A stretch of 64,000 nt of DNA from Diplonema japonicum (GCA_964019335.1 OZ025649.1:682001-746000); one strand, 5' to 3'; positions 33,140-44,598 are shown, counted from the stretch's first letter. The notes: generated from the letters alone by a model not told the origin. A program made the numbers and translations.

Positions 33140-34831
33140 ATGAAGAGGCATGGTAATGTACTAAAGCCGACCACACTCGTGGGTGCCTTGCTGTTGTTAG
33201 GTGTTGTGGTGCTGCTGTTTAACGGGTCGGCATTGGGTGTCGGGAGGAGGGTGGACCCATGCCCGGTGTGCAAGGATTGTAAGTGTCCGAAATATAAAGA
33301 AAGTCGAAAAGAAGAGCTTCCTGTGAGCGAACACGTGCACACTTCACTACCGCGCCTCGTCAAGACACAGGGGAAGGGCCTCACACAACTGGAGCGACTG
33401 TACAACGAAGAAGAGCAGAATTTCCTTGCGTACAACGCCGATGCTGCAAAAGCACAGCAAATCCGGGAAAAACATGGCGTCCTCAAGATAGCGGGTTTCA
33501 CAAGGCTGTGGCCACCGCCCATCCACGCCAAGGGAGGGATGCAGTACCACGCACAGCATTTATACTCCAGGCTTGCCTCTTTAGGACACACCGTACATGT
33601 TTTCACAACAGGGAACCCTGGAAACCCTGTCACCCACTACTTTAAGGTTGACCTCAAAACACTGAAAGTCGAGAAGAGCAGTTCTGGGAACTCGAACCTT
33701 GTCGTGCATCAATGCCCTTCGAAGAGGTCGGGCAGCTACTCTGTAACATGGTACAAAAGCACTTTAGAGAAGTACCATGAGGTGGGGGAGAGCATAGGGG
33801 GCTGGGATGCCGCGCACTCAGAGAGCTGGGCCGGTGTCGCTAATGCACAGCAGCTTGGCGTGCCCTTGGTGGTGACGTGGCATGGCAGCATGATGGACTG
33901 GTTCAGAAATGAGATGAACTTGATAATACAAAACTTCAGGCTGAAGCACAACGCGCCATCGAAGTCAAACGTGGACCGGCTAAAGGGTTTGGGGGAGAGC
34001 GTTGCGTACGAAACCTACGCGCTGCAATCTGTCCCGCATCACATTACCATCTCGGACTCGGCAAGGGACGACCTTGTGGGCGTAGACCTCATCCCCACAG
34101 ACAGGGTGCATCTTGTGTACAACGGTGTCAATGAGGAAAATTTCAAGCCAGATGCAGAAGCACGACCTGCATTCCTTTCAAAGCACAAGCTCAGCGATAG
34201 TGACTTTGTGGTTGGGTGCGGTGGAAGGCTTGCCCCTGAGAAGGGACACGGGCAGCTTGCCAGGGCCATGGCTTCTGTTTTAGAGGAACATCCTGGAATT
34301 GTGTTGATGGTAGCTGGGTCAGGCGCGGAGGGCAAGAAATATGAAAAACTGAAGGACAAAGGCCTCCGTGTGCACATGATAGGGATGCTGTCGCAGGTGG
34401 AGCTGGCGGAGTTCTACAACGCAATCGACGTATTCATCGATCCCTTTTGGCAGCACCACGGGCTCAACACTGTCATGATCGAGGCTTCTCTCACTGCAAC
34501 ACCCATCATTGCTACGAGGCTGGCCTCTGCAAAGACCACAATTCCTAACGACGCATTTGGCCTCACGTTTAATCTTGGCCTCAAGGAAGACCTCATAGCT
34601 GCCATCACCTACCTCAAGGATAACCCTGCGGAGTCTAAGCAAATCGGTATCAATCTCAGAAAGCGTGCGCTAAAGCTCTTCACCTCCACTGTCATGGCGC
34701 AGAAATACGAAAAGGTGCTTTATGATGCAGTGTTACACCCCCTGTCCCCTGCACACCAGTTGGATGGTGAGGTGGTGTGCAAGGACACCTACCCTGCGAT
34801 GTGCTTCAGGTTACCTAAAAAAGATGAGTGA
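33140..34831 (+). CDS. GT4-family glycosyltransferase, type II membrane protein
   Basis: This 563-aa single-exon gene follows a T18 tract and an AAG at 33072. A short cytosolic N-terminus is followed by one membrane helix (about residues 11-32), a stalk with CPVCKDCKCP, then a GT-B fold. The N-terminal domain has GGMQYHAQHLYSRLASLGH, typical of the acceptor-binding half, and HGSMMDW. The C-terminal nucleotide-sugar half has GCGGRLAPEKGHGQL, VAGSG and a 'DVFIDPFWQHHGLNTVMIEAS' region, less its last residue, in the place of the usual E-x7-E motif. Golgi or ER glycosylation is inferred; donor and acceptor are unknown. The stop lies only 26 nt before the next gene's first ATG. Confidence 0.9.
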   Translation: MKRHGNVLKPTTLVGALLLLGVVVLLFNGSALGVGRRVDPCPVCKDCKCPKYKESRKEELPVSEHVHTSLPRLVKTQGKGLTQLERLYNEEEQNFLAYNADAAKAQQIREKHGVLKIAGFTRLWPPPIHAKGGMQYHAQHLYSRLASLGHTVHVFTTGNPGNPVTHYFKVDLKTLKVEKSSSGNSNLVVHQCPSKRSGSYSVTWYKSTLEKYHEVGESIGGWDAAHSESWAGVANAQQLGVPLVVTWHGSMMDWFRNEMNLIIQNFRLKHNAPSKSNVDRLKGLGESVAYETYALQSVPHHITISDSARDDLVGVDLIPTDRVHLVYNGVNEENFKPDAEARPAFLSKHKLSDSDFVVGCGGRLAPEKGHGQLARAMASVLEEHPGIVLMVAGSGAEGKKYEKLKDKGLRVHMIGMLSQVELAEFYNAIDVFIDPFWQHHGLNTVMIEASLTATPIIATRLASAKTTIPNDAFGLTFNLGLKEDLIAAITYLKDNPAESKQIGINLRKRALKLFTSTVMAQKYEKVLYDAVLHPLSPAHQLDGEVVCKDTYPAMCFRLPKKDE

Positions 34832-34857
34832 ACCCTAACTATAGTGGAGTATTAATA

Positions 34858-36990
34858 ATGGGGTGTTTTAAGAAAAGAAAAAGAAAAGGGAAACTCGTTT
34901 CCTTTCATCTTCCTAAGTCTCTATTAATCCACCACAGGCCACGTAGCAAGCTGCGTCCTAACGCATTATATGAGCGCGAGGTGCTGAGGGCGGGCTTGGA
35001 GACGCTGCAGCAGGATGAGAGAGAGAGAAAGGGCGCTACACTTCAAGAAGCTGCTCGAGGTACGATAGAGAGCTATTACAGGGTGTTGAAAGAGTTGGTG
35101 GTGTGGGAGGGCAGAGCAAAGCTGCGAGAAGCCCTGCGGCTTGAACGGGATAGTGCTGGCTGTGTTGAGATTTTCAAGAACAGTGAAGGGCACTTCAAAC
35201 ATAGATGCGAGTATCAAGGAGAGTCCGTAGACACAGCAGTCTCTCTCACTCTCCTCGATGGACCTCCTCAACCAATGGCTGTATGTTTCCTCTTCTCCAA
35301 CGGAGGGCTGGTCTCCACCATGCAGACCACAGGACGTTTCATCGCAACGCCTTTATGCCGCATGACAACACTCAGGAGGATCTACCTTGCTGTGTGCTCT
35401 TCCCAGCCTCTGTTACCCCCCATTTGCAGTCTGTGGCTCTCTAAGCAACCACCACCTACAAGTACAACACACATTTCCTCTCCCCAGAGACCCACAGGCA
35501 TCTCGTTGAATAAGGAACAACATAAGGCCTATAGTAGGTTTCTTGCTATGCAAGATGGACTGCTCAGCGTGCAGGGGCCACCTGGAACTGGGAAGTCTAC
35601 TATGATAGCTGCTGCTGTGGCAGGTGAGGTAGTGTTGGGAAACGATGTTCTCGTATGTGCTGAAGGGAACAAACCAGTCCTGCAGCTGCTTGAAAAGTGG
35701 TGCGACATCAACGAGAATTTGGACAGCCCTACCGCAGGATATTGGTTGCAGAGCGAGTCTTCAGATGTTCCAGTCCCGAAGCGGCTGCTGCGGTACCGTG
35801 TGTCAGATGGTGCGCGGTTTATCGATGAATGGTGCAAGGTCGTCGCAGAGTATGCCGACAGATTGAGAAGTTTGAAGAGTATCACAGTGCCACAGCAGCA
35901 ACTCGAAATGATTCTCGTCATGCTGGAGAAGTTGCTACCTGCAGGAGTGGCTGATGCTGCGAGGAAAACATGCTACTCGGGGCAGCTTGCTGACTGTGAG
36001 GACTTGCTGAGCGGCATAGTGATCAGCTTGCGTGAAGTGGACGCAGAAAATGTAGAAAGCACCATACTGGGACGCAATGAAGAACCCGGTAGAAAGAAGC
36101 GGAGGAGAACAGATGAAAAAGGGATCAGTATGTTCAGCACGTTGAGCAACAGCAACAGACTGCGAGCGGAAAAGGCTTTTAGGACGGTGATAATCGACGA
36201 AGCAGCTGCGTCAGTAGAGGGCCTCCTTGTGGTGGGTTTGGCTGCTGCAAAGGCTAGGAAGGTGATGCTGGTGGGTGACGACATGCAGCTGGCTGGTTGC
36301 TGCACGAGTAGAGCGTGCGAAGCAGCTGGGTTTGCCGAGTCTGTATTCCGGCGCTTTCTTGCGGAACCTAACATGCTCCTCACGCAATACAGAATGGACC
36401 CAAGCATTTTGCGTTTCCCAAACGCAGCTTTTTACAACAACACTCTACAGTCATCGAGCAACTACATAAGGCCCGACAGCACTCTGCTCGTGAGGCCGTA
36501 CTGCGTTGTGCACGTGAAAGGGAAAGAGACACGTGACGAAAGTATGTCGTGGTCGAACAGCAGCGAGGCACGAGAAGCTGTCCAGCTTGCGGCGGCTCTT
36601 CAAGAGCGTGGTGTCTCAGACATTGTAGTGCTCACGTTCTATGCTGCACAGAAGCAATACCTTGAGTTTCTTTTTTCCCTCGAAGGCCTCACAGGAGTCT
36701 CCCTTCACACGGTCGACAGCTTTCAGGGCAGCGAGGCATCCTCTGTTATTATCTCTATGGTGCGCACTTCACATCCCGGCTTCGTGTCTGACTTCCGCAG
36801 GCTGAACGTTGCCCTCACAAGAGCGAAGCACTCCTTGTTCGTACTTTGTGACAGTAATGCTATGCTGCACAGCACGGGACACACAAGGGACTTGTTGCAA
36901 GATGCCAGCAACCGCAGTCTCTTGTTTACTTGCACAAGTAACTGCTTCGTTACTCCAAGAGGGGATGGTTTGAATCCAGGTTGTTGCTAA
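34858..36990 (+). CDS. UPF1/SMUBP2-like superfamily 1 helicase
   Basis: Helicase motifs appear in order: GPPGTGKST (I), VIIDEAAAS (II), LVGDDMQL (III), TQYRMDP (IV), TVDSFQGSEASSVI (V) and NVALTRAKHSLFVL (VI). These define the UPF1-like SF1B family, which unwinds RNA or DNA 5' to 3'. The ~220 residues before motif I are not recognised; the UPF1 Cys/His domain is absent. The start is uncertain. The ATG at 34858 gives MGCFKKRKRKGK, a myristoylation-like and very basic N-terminus, and is only 26 nt after the previous stop. No other in-frame ATG occurs before 35276. CT tracts ending in AAG (34917) or ACAG (34936) lie within the coding region, so the true 5' end needs transcript data. Confidence 0.85.
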   Translation: MGCFKKRKRKGKLVSFHLPKSLLIHHRPRSKLRPNALYEREVLRAGLETLQQDERERKGATLQEAARGTIESYYRVLKELVVWEGRAKLREALRLERDSAGCVEIFKNSEGHFKHRCEYQGESVDTAVSLTLLDGPPQPMAVCFLFSNGGLVSTMQTTGRFIATPLCRMTTLRRIYLAVCSSQPLLPPICSLWLSKQPPPTSTTHISSPQRPTGISLNKEQHKAYSRFLAMQDGLLSVQGPPGTGKSTMIAAAVAGEVVLGNDVLVCAEGNKPVLQLLEKWCDINENLDSPTAGYWLQSESSDVPVPKRLLRYRVSDGARFIDEWCKVVAEYADRLRSLKSITVPQQQLEMILVMLEKLLPAGVADAARKTCYSGQLADCEDLLSGIVISLREVDAENVESTILGRNEEPGRKKRRRTDEKGISMFSTLSNSNRLRAEKAFRTVIIDEAAASVEGLLVVGLAAAKARKVMLVGDDMQLAGCCTSRACEAAGFAESVFRRFLAEPNMLLTQYRMDPSILRFPNAAFYNNTLQSSSNYIRPDSTLLVRPYCVVHVKGKETRDESMSWSNSSEAREAVQLAAALQERGVSDIVVLTFYAAQKQYLEFLFSLEGLTGVSLHTVDSFQGSEASSVIISMVRTSHPGFVSDFRRLNVALTRAKHSLFVLCDSNAMLHSTGHTRDLLQDASNRSLLFTCTSNCFVTPRGDGLNPGCC

Positions 36991-37377
36991 GTTCCATTGT
37001 GGACGGCTAAAAACGATAGCCCTCTTTCCATCGAGATGTGGTATCCAATAACAACCAGCTTTGAGGGGACAGGGTTTTCGATTGCATTTATCCATTTTTT
37101 CGGCACGTAATAGTTGAGTATCAATTGTTTTCATTATTCCTTCTTTCGGCTATCTCCCCCTTTTTTTTAACAAACAAATGCACAGGAGGGGTGGGGAATA
37201 ATCAGTGTTTAAAAAAAAAGAAAAAAAAGCAAAAACAAAACAAAACAAAACAAAAGCAAAACAAAAGCAAAAACAGAAAAGGGAAATAGAACAAAACATA
37301 CATAACGAAGAAAGAAAACTGGAATAAGAAAGAAGCAACGGAAAGAGCAGGAAGGAAGTAAGGAAGACGAAGGGAGC
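36991..37377 (+). other. Intergenic spacer before NOT1
   Basis: The tract 37142-37170, with the following ACAG at 37185, is a plausible trans-splice acceptor. The rest of the 5' UTR, 37209-37377, is strikingly A/purine-rich with repeated AAAACA units. No gene was seen. Confidence 0.6.
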
Positions 37378-40300
37378 ATGTCGGGGGTTACCTTAGAAAG
37401 TGTGAACCCTGCGGCTTGCACCGATATGGAGTGGCAGAATTTCAAGGAGGCGGCGTTGAAGAATGCTAGGGACCAGTCCGGGTACCTAAAGGCGCTTGCA
37501 AACGCATTGGAAATGCGGTTTTCTGGGGGCGAAAACAGCCGTATCACCGGACTTCTGCAGAGCCTTCTTGCAGACGACAAGCTAGTGAAGGCAACAACGC
37601 TGGTTTCGGTTGCAGGGAGAGTTCCCGATCCTAAGAAGGAGCTCCCAAGTGATTGCTTACAGCAAATCACAGAAGAATGTTCCCTCTCCGACAGGGCGCA
37701 AGTCTGCTTGTCCGTACTTTGCGCCTTTATCTCTCACCCTACTCTGCAGAGCATTGGTATTGCGTTCGGGAAGGCTATACTTGCTGGTAGCACTACGGAA
37801 CCATTCATCTCAAGCCTCCCTGCTGATGTCAAATACTGCATTCTGCGCCACAGCGCTGCCTTTGGACTCAGCACCGCAGCACAGCAGGCCCTGCGGGCCG
37901 AACGCCATGAATTCGTGCCTCTCTTCGAACTTGTGGGCCCCGCCGCAGGCTCTAACGACGCATTCATATGCGAAGAGCTCTTCATGAGAGCAGCCCCTAC
38001 CGCAGCTGACATCGCGGAATGCATCTCTATCATCCATACACGCAGGTGGGAACACAGGGCCTTCTGCAATCAGCTCAAAAGTGTCGTCAACGAGGGCTTC
38101 ACCTGGATTGACATCCTCCGAGCCTATTCCAGCCTTTCCCACGTTGCACAAGATGCGAAGGTGTTCCTTGCTGTGTTTCAGGAGACCATGGACAGGAAGA
38201 TGAACATCTCCATAGCGTGTGAGACTTCTGGCATCAAGCTCTCTCTACTCCTGAAGTTCTCCGCCGAGAGCATGGAGTGTGACTTTAACACGTACAGAGT
38301 GCAGGACTCAGCAGGCCTCCATGGCAATGAACCGTGGAAGTCGATCGATTACGTAGAGGCGCTCATCACCACCGTCAGCACGTCGACCGATGCGCATCAC
38401 CTGAAGGAGGCCCTCGCGAAAGGGCCAATCGCGCATTGTCCAGGGGTGCTTCTGGTGTCGCTCTGCGAGGTGGAGAACCGCCCACGCCATTTCCAGGACA
38501 TCCTCAGCAGCACGTTGTACGCAGTGCTCAAGGCATGCGACCCTCAGATCATACAAGCCATCAATTTGTCACCCGATACCATCCTCCAGGGACTAGAAGA
38601 ACTGCGCTCAAAAGAGGCAGGCTACATTTCTCTACTAGCACCTGCTGTCCCCGTTATTGTGCTACACAAGCTGCTTGAAGCCTGCCGTGCACCGACTATC
38701 TTCATTGAGCTCCTAGCAGGGAGCTTTGAAAAGGACTTCGGGGGGACGTGGGAGTGGACACGGGGTGTTCTCAACAACATGATACCAATCAGGTAGCGCA
38801 ATAACAAACAGCAACAATAAAACAACAACAGGTTAGAACAGCCGCTGATGGACGTGTTGGCCCAACTTCCGCAACATATCATTGCTAAGTTCCCCGAAGG
38901 AGTCGGGGCACCACAGGCTCCCCCGACCCCGCCGCCGCTGCCAGTGCAACCTGCGCCATTGGCGCTGCCTACCGAGGAGTGGCCTCAGAACATAGAGGAA
39001 GAGATCCAAGATTTCATGACGAAGCTGTTCAAAGAAGGTGCCGACGTAAACCAGCTGGTGTCGGTGATCAAGGGGTGGAAGGTGAACGGTCAGAATGAGT
39101 ACCACTGTCTCGTTTACTCTTTGCTCAGGGAGTTAGCTTACATTAAAGATTTCCCAACGAGAGAACTGAGGCTGATGGCTTCGCTCTTTGGGAAGCTTGT
39201 GAAGGGTGACTTGCTGCTGAATGACAAGCTGTTGCACGCATTGCAGTACGTGTTGCATGTGTTGAAGTACTCCACAAACGAGAATGAGAGGGAGTTCTGC
39301 TTTATCGCTATGAACATTTACAGGCCCAAACTGAGTTCGTGGCCCAACTACTGTGAGAAGCTGAAAGAAGTGCCGCACCTAGAACAGCTGATGCCAGGCA
39401 TTACGCTGGACATGTCGCCCGAGACGGCGAACCCTTCAGCGATCCACCAGCTGGATATCTCAACACTCACGAATAAGATGGACGAGGAGATCAACATTAT
39501 AACGCCTCCCGCGCATATTATTGAGAAGACAGGCTTCATTGTCAACAACTTGGACCTTGCTAAGATGGAGCAGTCGATCGATGATCTGAAGGAGCTGATT
39601 ACGCCCGAGTACTACCCATACTTCTCAAACTACCTTGTAAAGAAGAGGATTTCTCTGGAGCCCAACTTCCACAAGCTGTATCAAACCATGCTCGACACCA
39701 TAAAGAGTAAGGAGCTTGATAACTATGTGCTTCAGGCTTCGTATATGGCTGTAAGGACGTTGCTGTCTAGTCAAAAGATCACTACCAACTCAAGCGAGAG
39801 GTCGCTGTTGAAGAACCTGGGTGGATGGATCGGGCTGCAGACGCTTGCAAGGAATAAATCCCTGCTTGCGAGAGAGCTCAATCTCCGAGATTTGCTGATG
39901 TCAGCCATGGAGCAGGGTAAGCTCATTGCTGTTGCTCCATTTGTATCGAAGATTCTTGAACACGCCGCCAGCTCGAAGGTGTTCCGTCCTCCCAACCCGT
40001 GGCTCATGGGCATTCTTGAGGTCATGGTTGACATCCACCAGCTCCCCGACATCAAGCTCACGCTAAAGTTCGAAGTCGAGGTGCTGTGCAAGTCGCTGGA
40101 TTTGAAAATCAACGACCTCATCGATACAACAACGACAGGCAGGCGCCAGCAGCAGAGGACTAAACTCGAGGAGATGTGGTCGAAGCTCAGCCATAATAAC
40201 AACTCTGATTTCCACATGCAGGTATGTTAAATGTCCATTTACCATCGTAACTCCCTTACCCCAGACCCAGCGAGTACCCACTCCCCCACAGCAGGAGTGG

Positions 40301-43300
40301 GGCCAACAGCAGGAGCCGCAGCAGCCACCTCCGCCACAACAGCAACAACAACAGCAACAGCAGCCACCGCAGCAGCAGCTGCAGCAGCCACAATCCCCTT
40401 CTCATCAGATGAAGCCACAGGCACAGGTATTTTACATGCCCATCAAAACAACATTATAGGAATGGTACCCTCGAGCCATGCAGCAAGCTCAAGCTACGCA
40501 GCCGTACCAGAGCAACCAGGCAACCTGGGACTCACAGCATAGAGTATGTACATTTGGTGTTGCTCAAAACTTCAGCAGGAGCTGCTTCCGAAACCCAAGC
40601 CAACTGGGCTCAGCATTGTCATTCCTCAGGAGTTCCTCATGAGCCCGCATGCAGAGATCATGAAAGAGGCAGTGATGATCGGTCTGCAGGAGTCCATCAA
40701 GAACCTGCAGGTATGTCGGAAGCTCACGGCCATTCATCACAGGAGACCCAGTCCCTCCCGCAGCGTGCCTCGACTGTCGCAATCAAAGCGACTGCCGAGT
40801 TGGTGTTCAAAGACTTCATCGTCGAGTCGGACGATATGCTAGTGTGCGAGGTATGTTCAGTCTTGTAATGCACACGAAACCACAGGCCGCAGAAGGGGTC
40901 GTGACCGTGCTGGCAAACCAACTTGCAATGGTGCAAGCAAAGGTATAGAACAAGACTTAACTCAGAGAAATCGCGCACAGGGGGGCCTCACGGGAACCAT
41001 GACGCCAAAGATCATCGAGTGCCTGAAGAACGGGATGCCACCATACATACCGCAGGAGCAGTTTACAGATATCGCCAACAAGCTGACCACTGAGAATCTG
41101 CACCTTGGTGTCACGGTTATCTGTAACTCCGCTAAGGCGCTTGCTTTGGATGGCATGAAGCTTGAAATCGAGAAGCATCTCCGTGACAGGAACAACTTCA
41201 GGAGCCACGGCGGTTGGTCTGAAGGCATGAAAGCGGTTGATATCTTCAGAAGATTGATGCCCAACCCCACTCAGGTAGGCTCTCTGTTTCACATCAGCAT
41301 TTCCTTAACAGACGCAGGTTGACATAGTTTCGAAGCTGAAGGATCCTCTGTTCCCGTTCCCGATGGTATGTTGTACCCATAATCGTTAGCAACCAACAGC
41401 TGCACATGCACCGAGAGCTTTACAAGTCGTTCAGAAACTTCGAGGACAGCTGCCTTGCTGAGCTTGAGGCCGTCTTCCTTGATATCGAGCAGAACCTCGA
41501 CCTGCATTTCAAGGAGTCGCGAGAGCCACTTTCTCTCACTCAGCTAGAGTTCGGGCAGCAGAACTACACTGCACACCATGTACGGGTGAGGGACCTCGTG
41601 AAGAGCATTCCTGTTGTTTTAAAGAAGGTATGTACACTGTTAATGTCTTGCACCGTCACAGCTCTCTCTCGACGACATCTTGCGCATCGTTGCGTGGTCC
41701 TGCAAGAAAATGTTCAAGTACGCACTGGAGTCACCCCATCAGGAGATCGTTGTGTTCCTGACGGAGGTCTGTCTGTTCGTGCTTCAGGACGTCGTCAAGT
41801 CCCACCCCGAGGAGGTCAAGGCAGAGGCAACGACACAGTTCCTGAACTGCGAGAAGAGATGGTCGCTGAAGGACACCGCCAGGAACTTTATCGGCCTGAA
41901 GCTCATCGACATGACAAGGCTTGACGAGTGCCTGTCCAGGGAGCTCCGCAGTGCCAAGAACAATGTGATGGCATCCACTGTGGACTTCGTTAGGACTTTG
42001 GTGCAGAAGTGTGTCATCGACGAGAAGTTGGTGCCGCAATCCGATTTCAACCTGTCATTGAACTTCTTGCAGGAAGCCGTCAAGAAGCAGAGGGAAAGAC
42101 TTGTGGTCAGGGTGCCCTCGCTGATTGCATACCAGCCCGATGGTAAGCCGTGGAGAGACAAGGTACTATCACTGTTCAACCAGCAGCTTGTGCTGTACGT
42201 TAAAAAGTGCCAAGGGGGCGACAAGCCTCAGGAGGAGACGCAGATTCTTACAAAGCTTCAAACCGCAGGCCTTCTTCACGAAAGCAATCTGGATAAGTTC
42301 CTGTCACTGCTGGTTGAGACGAGCGTTGAACATTTTTCAACGCTGGTGTACAAAGCGGGTCCTGTCAAGTACGAGAAGCAGGTCGGAGGGAAGCTCAAGA
42401 CTGGCGGTCGCCCTGCAGCAACGCCCCCTAAGCCTCCTATCATGCTGGCAGACCAACCTGATCTGTTCAGAGGTGTTGATGCTTCCTGTGAGCTGATCTT
42501 CAGGCTGATCAAGGGCTGCTCTTGGAAAACACTGTCTGAAGACGGCACAGCTGGGTTACACCTTGTGAAGAAGGTTCTATCAGTGGTGACTGCTGTCCTT
42601 GTCAACAACCATGAGTTCCATGCAAGCCGCGGTTCAGCCGCCTGGATCAACACCATCGACAAAGAAGAACATGCGCAGCAGCAGTTCATGCAGCAACCCT
42701 ACTTCCGACTGTTCTCGAATCTTCTCGGGAACCTCAGTTACATCATACCCAAGGGCCCCAACGAGCCGGAATTGCTCAAAGCGTTCCTGAACCACATTTG
42801 TGAGATGTTAAAAATGCTGATTCCTTCAAAGGTACCAGGATTTGCCTTCGCGTGGCTCGACGTCATCGCGCACCGTGTGCTGCTCCCGAAGCTCATTCAA
42901 TACAACAGCGACGCGTACCTGCGCCTGCTGAGCGCCGCCATCGTCTATCTCTCTCCTGCTTTGAAAACAGCCGAATTCACCGAACCCCAAAGGCTGTTCT
43001 ACAAGGGGTTGCTGAAGGTGTTCATGGTGATCAACCACGACTTCCCGACGTTCCTGTACAAGTATTTCGTACCGCTGTGCACTGTTATTCCGAGGAACTG
43101 TTTCCAGTTGAGGAATGTGGTGCTGTCAGCGAAGCCGAAGGGTGTGAGGCTCCCTGAGTACTGCCTCATGTACACGAAGGACGCAAAGGATATTAATGGG
43201 TTGCCATCGCCAAAGTTGGCAAGTGAGTATGTGGAAGCATTGATGACAGAGGGCGTGCTCGAGGTGGAGACATTCGATGGGATACTGCATGGGGGCGTAA

Positions 43301-43816
43301 CGGGGAATGTGTGTGCAAAGGTTGTGGCGCAGATTATGAAAGAATCGTCAGACGGAGTTGAACCGGGGCCAGTGTACGATTTGAAGCTGATCAATGCGCT
43401 GGTGGCAAGGACAGCTACGGTTTGCACGGACAGCTCGATGTCCGCTGAGGAACGGCAGACGTGCACAAGGAACACCTTGTTGCTTGTAAGGGGGATGCTG
43501 GAACTGCTTCCTGTGGAAGGAAAGTACAATGTTGTGTCTTCGATGTGCAACCATCTGCGAGACGTAAACACCCACACCTACCACTTTGGGAACCTGCTCC
43601 TCGCTTTATTCGAAGACCAACAAGACGAGGTATGGGTTCGATTTTTCACGATTTTAAGTTTTTCGTTTTCCAGCTGCTTGTGCAAGAGCTAATTGCCTCT
43701 GTCCTGGTCGAACGAACGCTGGAACACACCACTCTCTTCTTGTGGGGTGTCCTTGGGACGCTGAGTGAACTGCTCCGAAATGAAAAGTATGGTCAAAGAA
43801 AAAAAAGAAAAAAAAG

Positions 43817-43847
<31 letters not shown>

Positions 43848-43973
43848 GAAAGGTACAATTTCTGGGAAAAGCCATTTTCCAACGCTACTCCGCAAATAAA
43901 CCAATTCTTCAACGCCCTTCAGAAGGCATTCAAGAAACAACCGGGGCAAAAAACTGACGCCCAACCTAACTGA
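37378..43973 (+). CDS. CNOT1: CCR4-NOT transcription complex subunit 1 (NOT1 scaffold)
   Basis: Thirteen proposed exons: 37378-38792, 38832-40221, 40265-40426, 40460-40543, 40576-40710, 40743-40850, 40886-40942, 40981-41274, 41318-41365, 41400-41627, 41662-43629, 43674-43786 and 43853-43973 (2040 aa). NOT1 is the scaffold of the cytoplasmic deadenylase complex that shortens mRNA poly(A) tails. The order matches the family: helical N-terminus; a MIF4G-type region (about 38990-40200); a Gln/Pro-rich linker (40265-40426); the CNOT9-binding segment with LVFKDFIVESDD; and the C-terminal NOT1 domain ending in YNFWEKPF. Ten of twelve introns crowd into 40222-41661. Intron 43787-43852 is almost pure purine. 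At 41275 the acceptor could be CAG at 41310 or 41317. Confidence 0.93.
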
Positions 43974-44520
43974 TTTTTTTTTGTTTCACATAACTGTAAT
44001 TTTTGTTTTCTTTTTCCCTTTTCTTCTGGGTAACGGGGGGGGTTGGGTAGATTTTGGTAACTTTTTCTTTTCCTTTCTTTCTTTTTTTTTTTTTTTTTTT
44101 CTGATGTTTTTGCTGAAGGAAAACAAGGGTGTTTTATTTTTTAAGTGCGAGAATGACAAATATGTTTGTTGGCCAACACGGCAACTAACAAAAATGTTAC
44201 TTCTCATGTGTTAATATGGATATGAACGGGAGGACAAAGAAAGTGGAATGCCTACGATAATCATAGTGGGAAAAACTCACGTAAGTTTGGAAGGGGAAAA
44301 AAAATTTAAAAAAAAAAAAAAATAAAAAAAAAGTAATGGGTTGGGGTAGATCTATTTCTCGACACTAGTTTTTTTTCTTCTTCTTTCTTCTGTTCCCCCC
44401 TTGTTTTGTACAACCATTTTTTTCTTTTCTTCCACAATTTTATTCTCTTTTTTTTTTTTGATCGTGTAGCAAAATTTTGACGCCCAACGTGAACACTCCG
44501 GATCGCGCCGGTGATTGCAC
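43974..44520 (+). other. Spacer between NOT1 and the tRNA pair
   Basis: It contains T runs (44078-44100), A runs (44302-44330) and the short motif GGGGTAGA...TTTCTCGACACT at 44343-44366 that recurs at 19201-19224. No gene is supported. Confidence 0.5.
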
Positions 44521-44592
44521 GCTCCTATGGTGTAGTGGTTAGCACTCTGGACCTTGAATCCAGCAGCCTGGGTTCAAACCCCAGTGGGAGTG
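44521..44592 (+). tRNA. tRNA-Gln (anticodon TTG) with C33
   Basis: This is a full 72-nt cloverleaf. The acceptor stem pairs GCTCCTA with TGGGAGT, with a G discriminator. The anticodon stem is CTGGA/TCCAG around the loop CCTTGAA, so the anticodon is TTG. The T arm is CTGGG-TTCAAAC-CCCAG. Internal promoter boxes A (TGGTGTAGTGG) and B (GGTTCAAACCC) are intact. Position 33 is C where nearly all elongator tRNAs have U. The cytoplasmic tRNA-Gln body otherwise looks normal, so it is probably transcribed. Confidence 0.9.
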
Positions 44593-44593
44593 C

Positions 44594-44598
44594 TTTTT
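44594..44598 (+). terminator. Pol III T5 terminator of tRNA-Gln
   Basis: Five T follow the discriminator base by one nucleotide, enough for RNA polymerase III termination. Confidence 0.75.

Noticed and set aside
34916..34936. Cis-intron 34891-34936 in the helicase N-terminus
   Set aside because: Removing it in phase creates an immediate stop codon, so it was not used.
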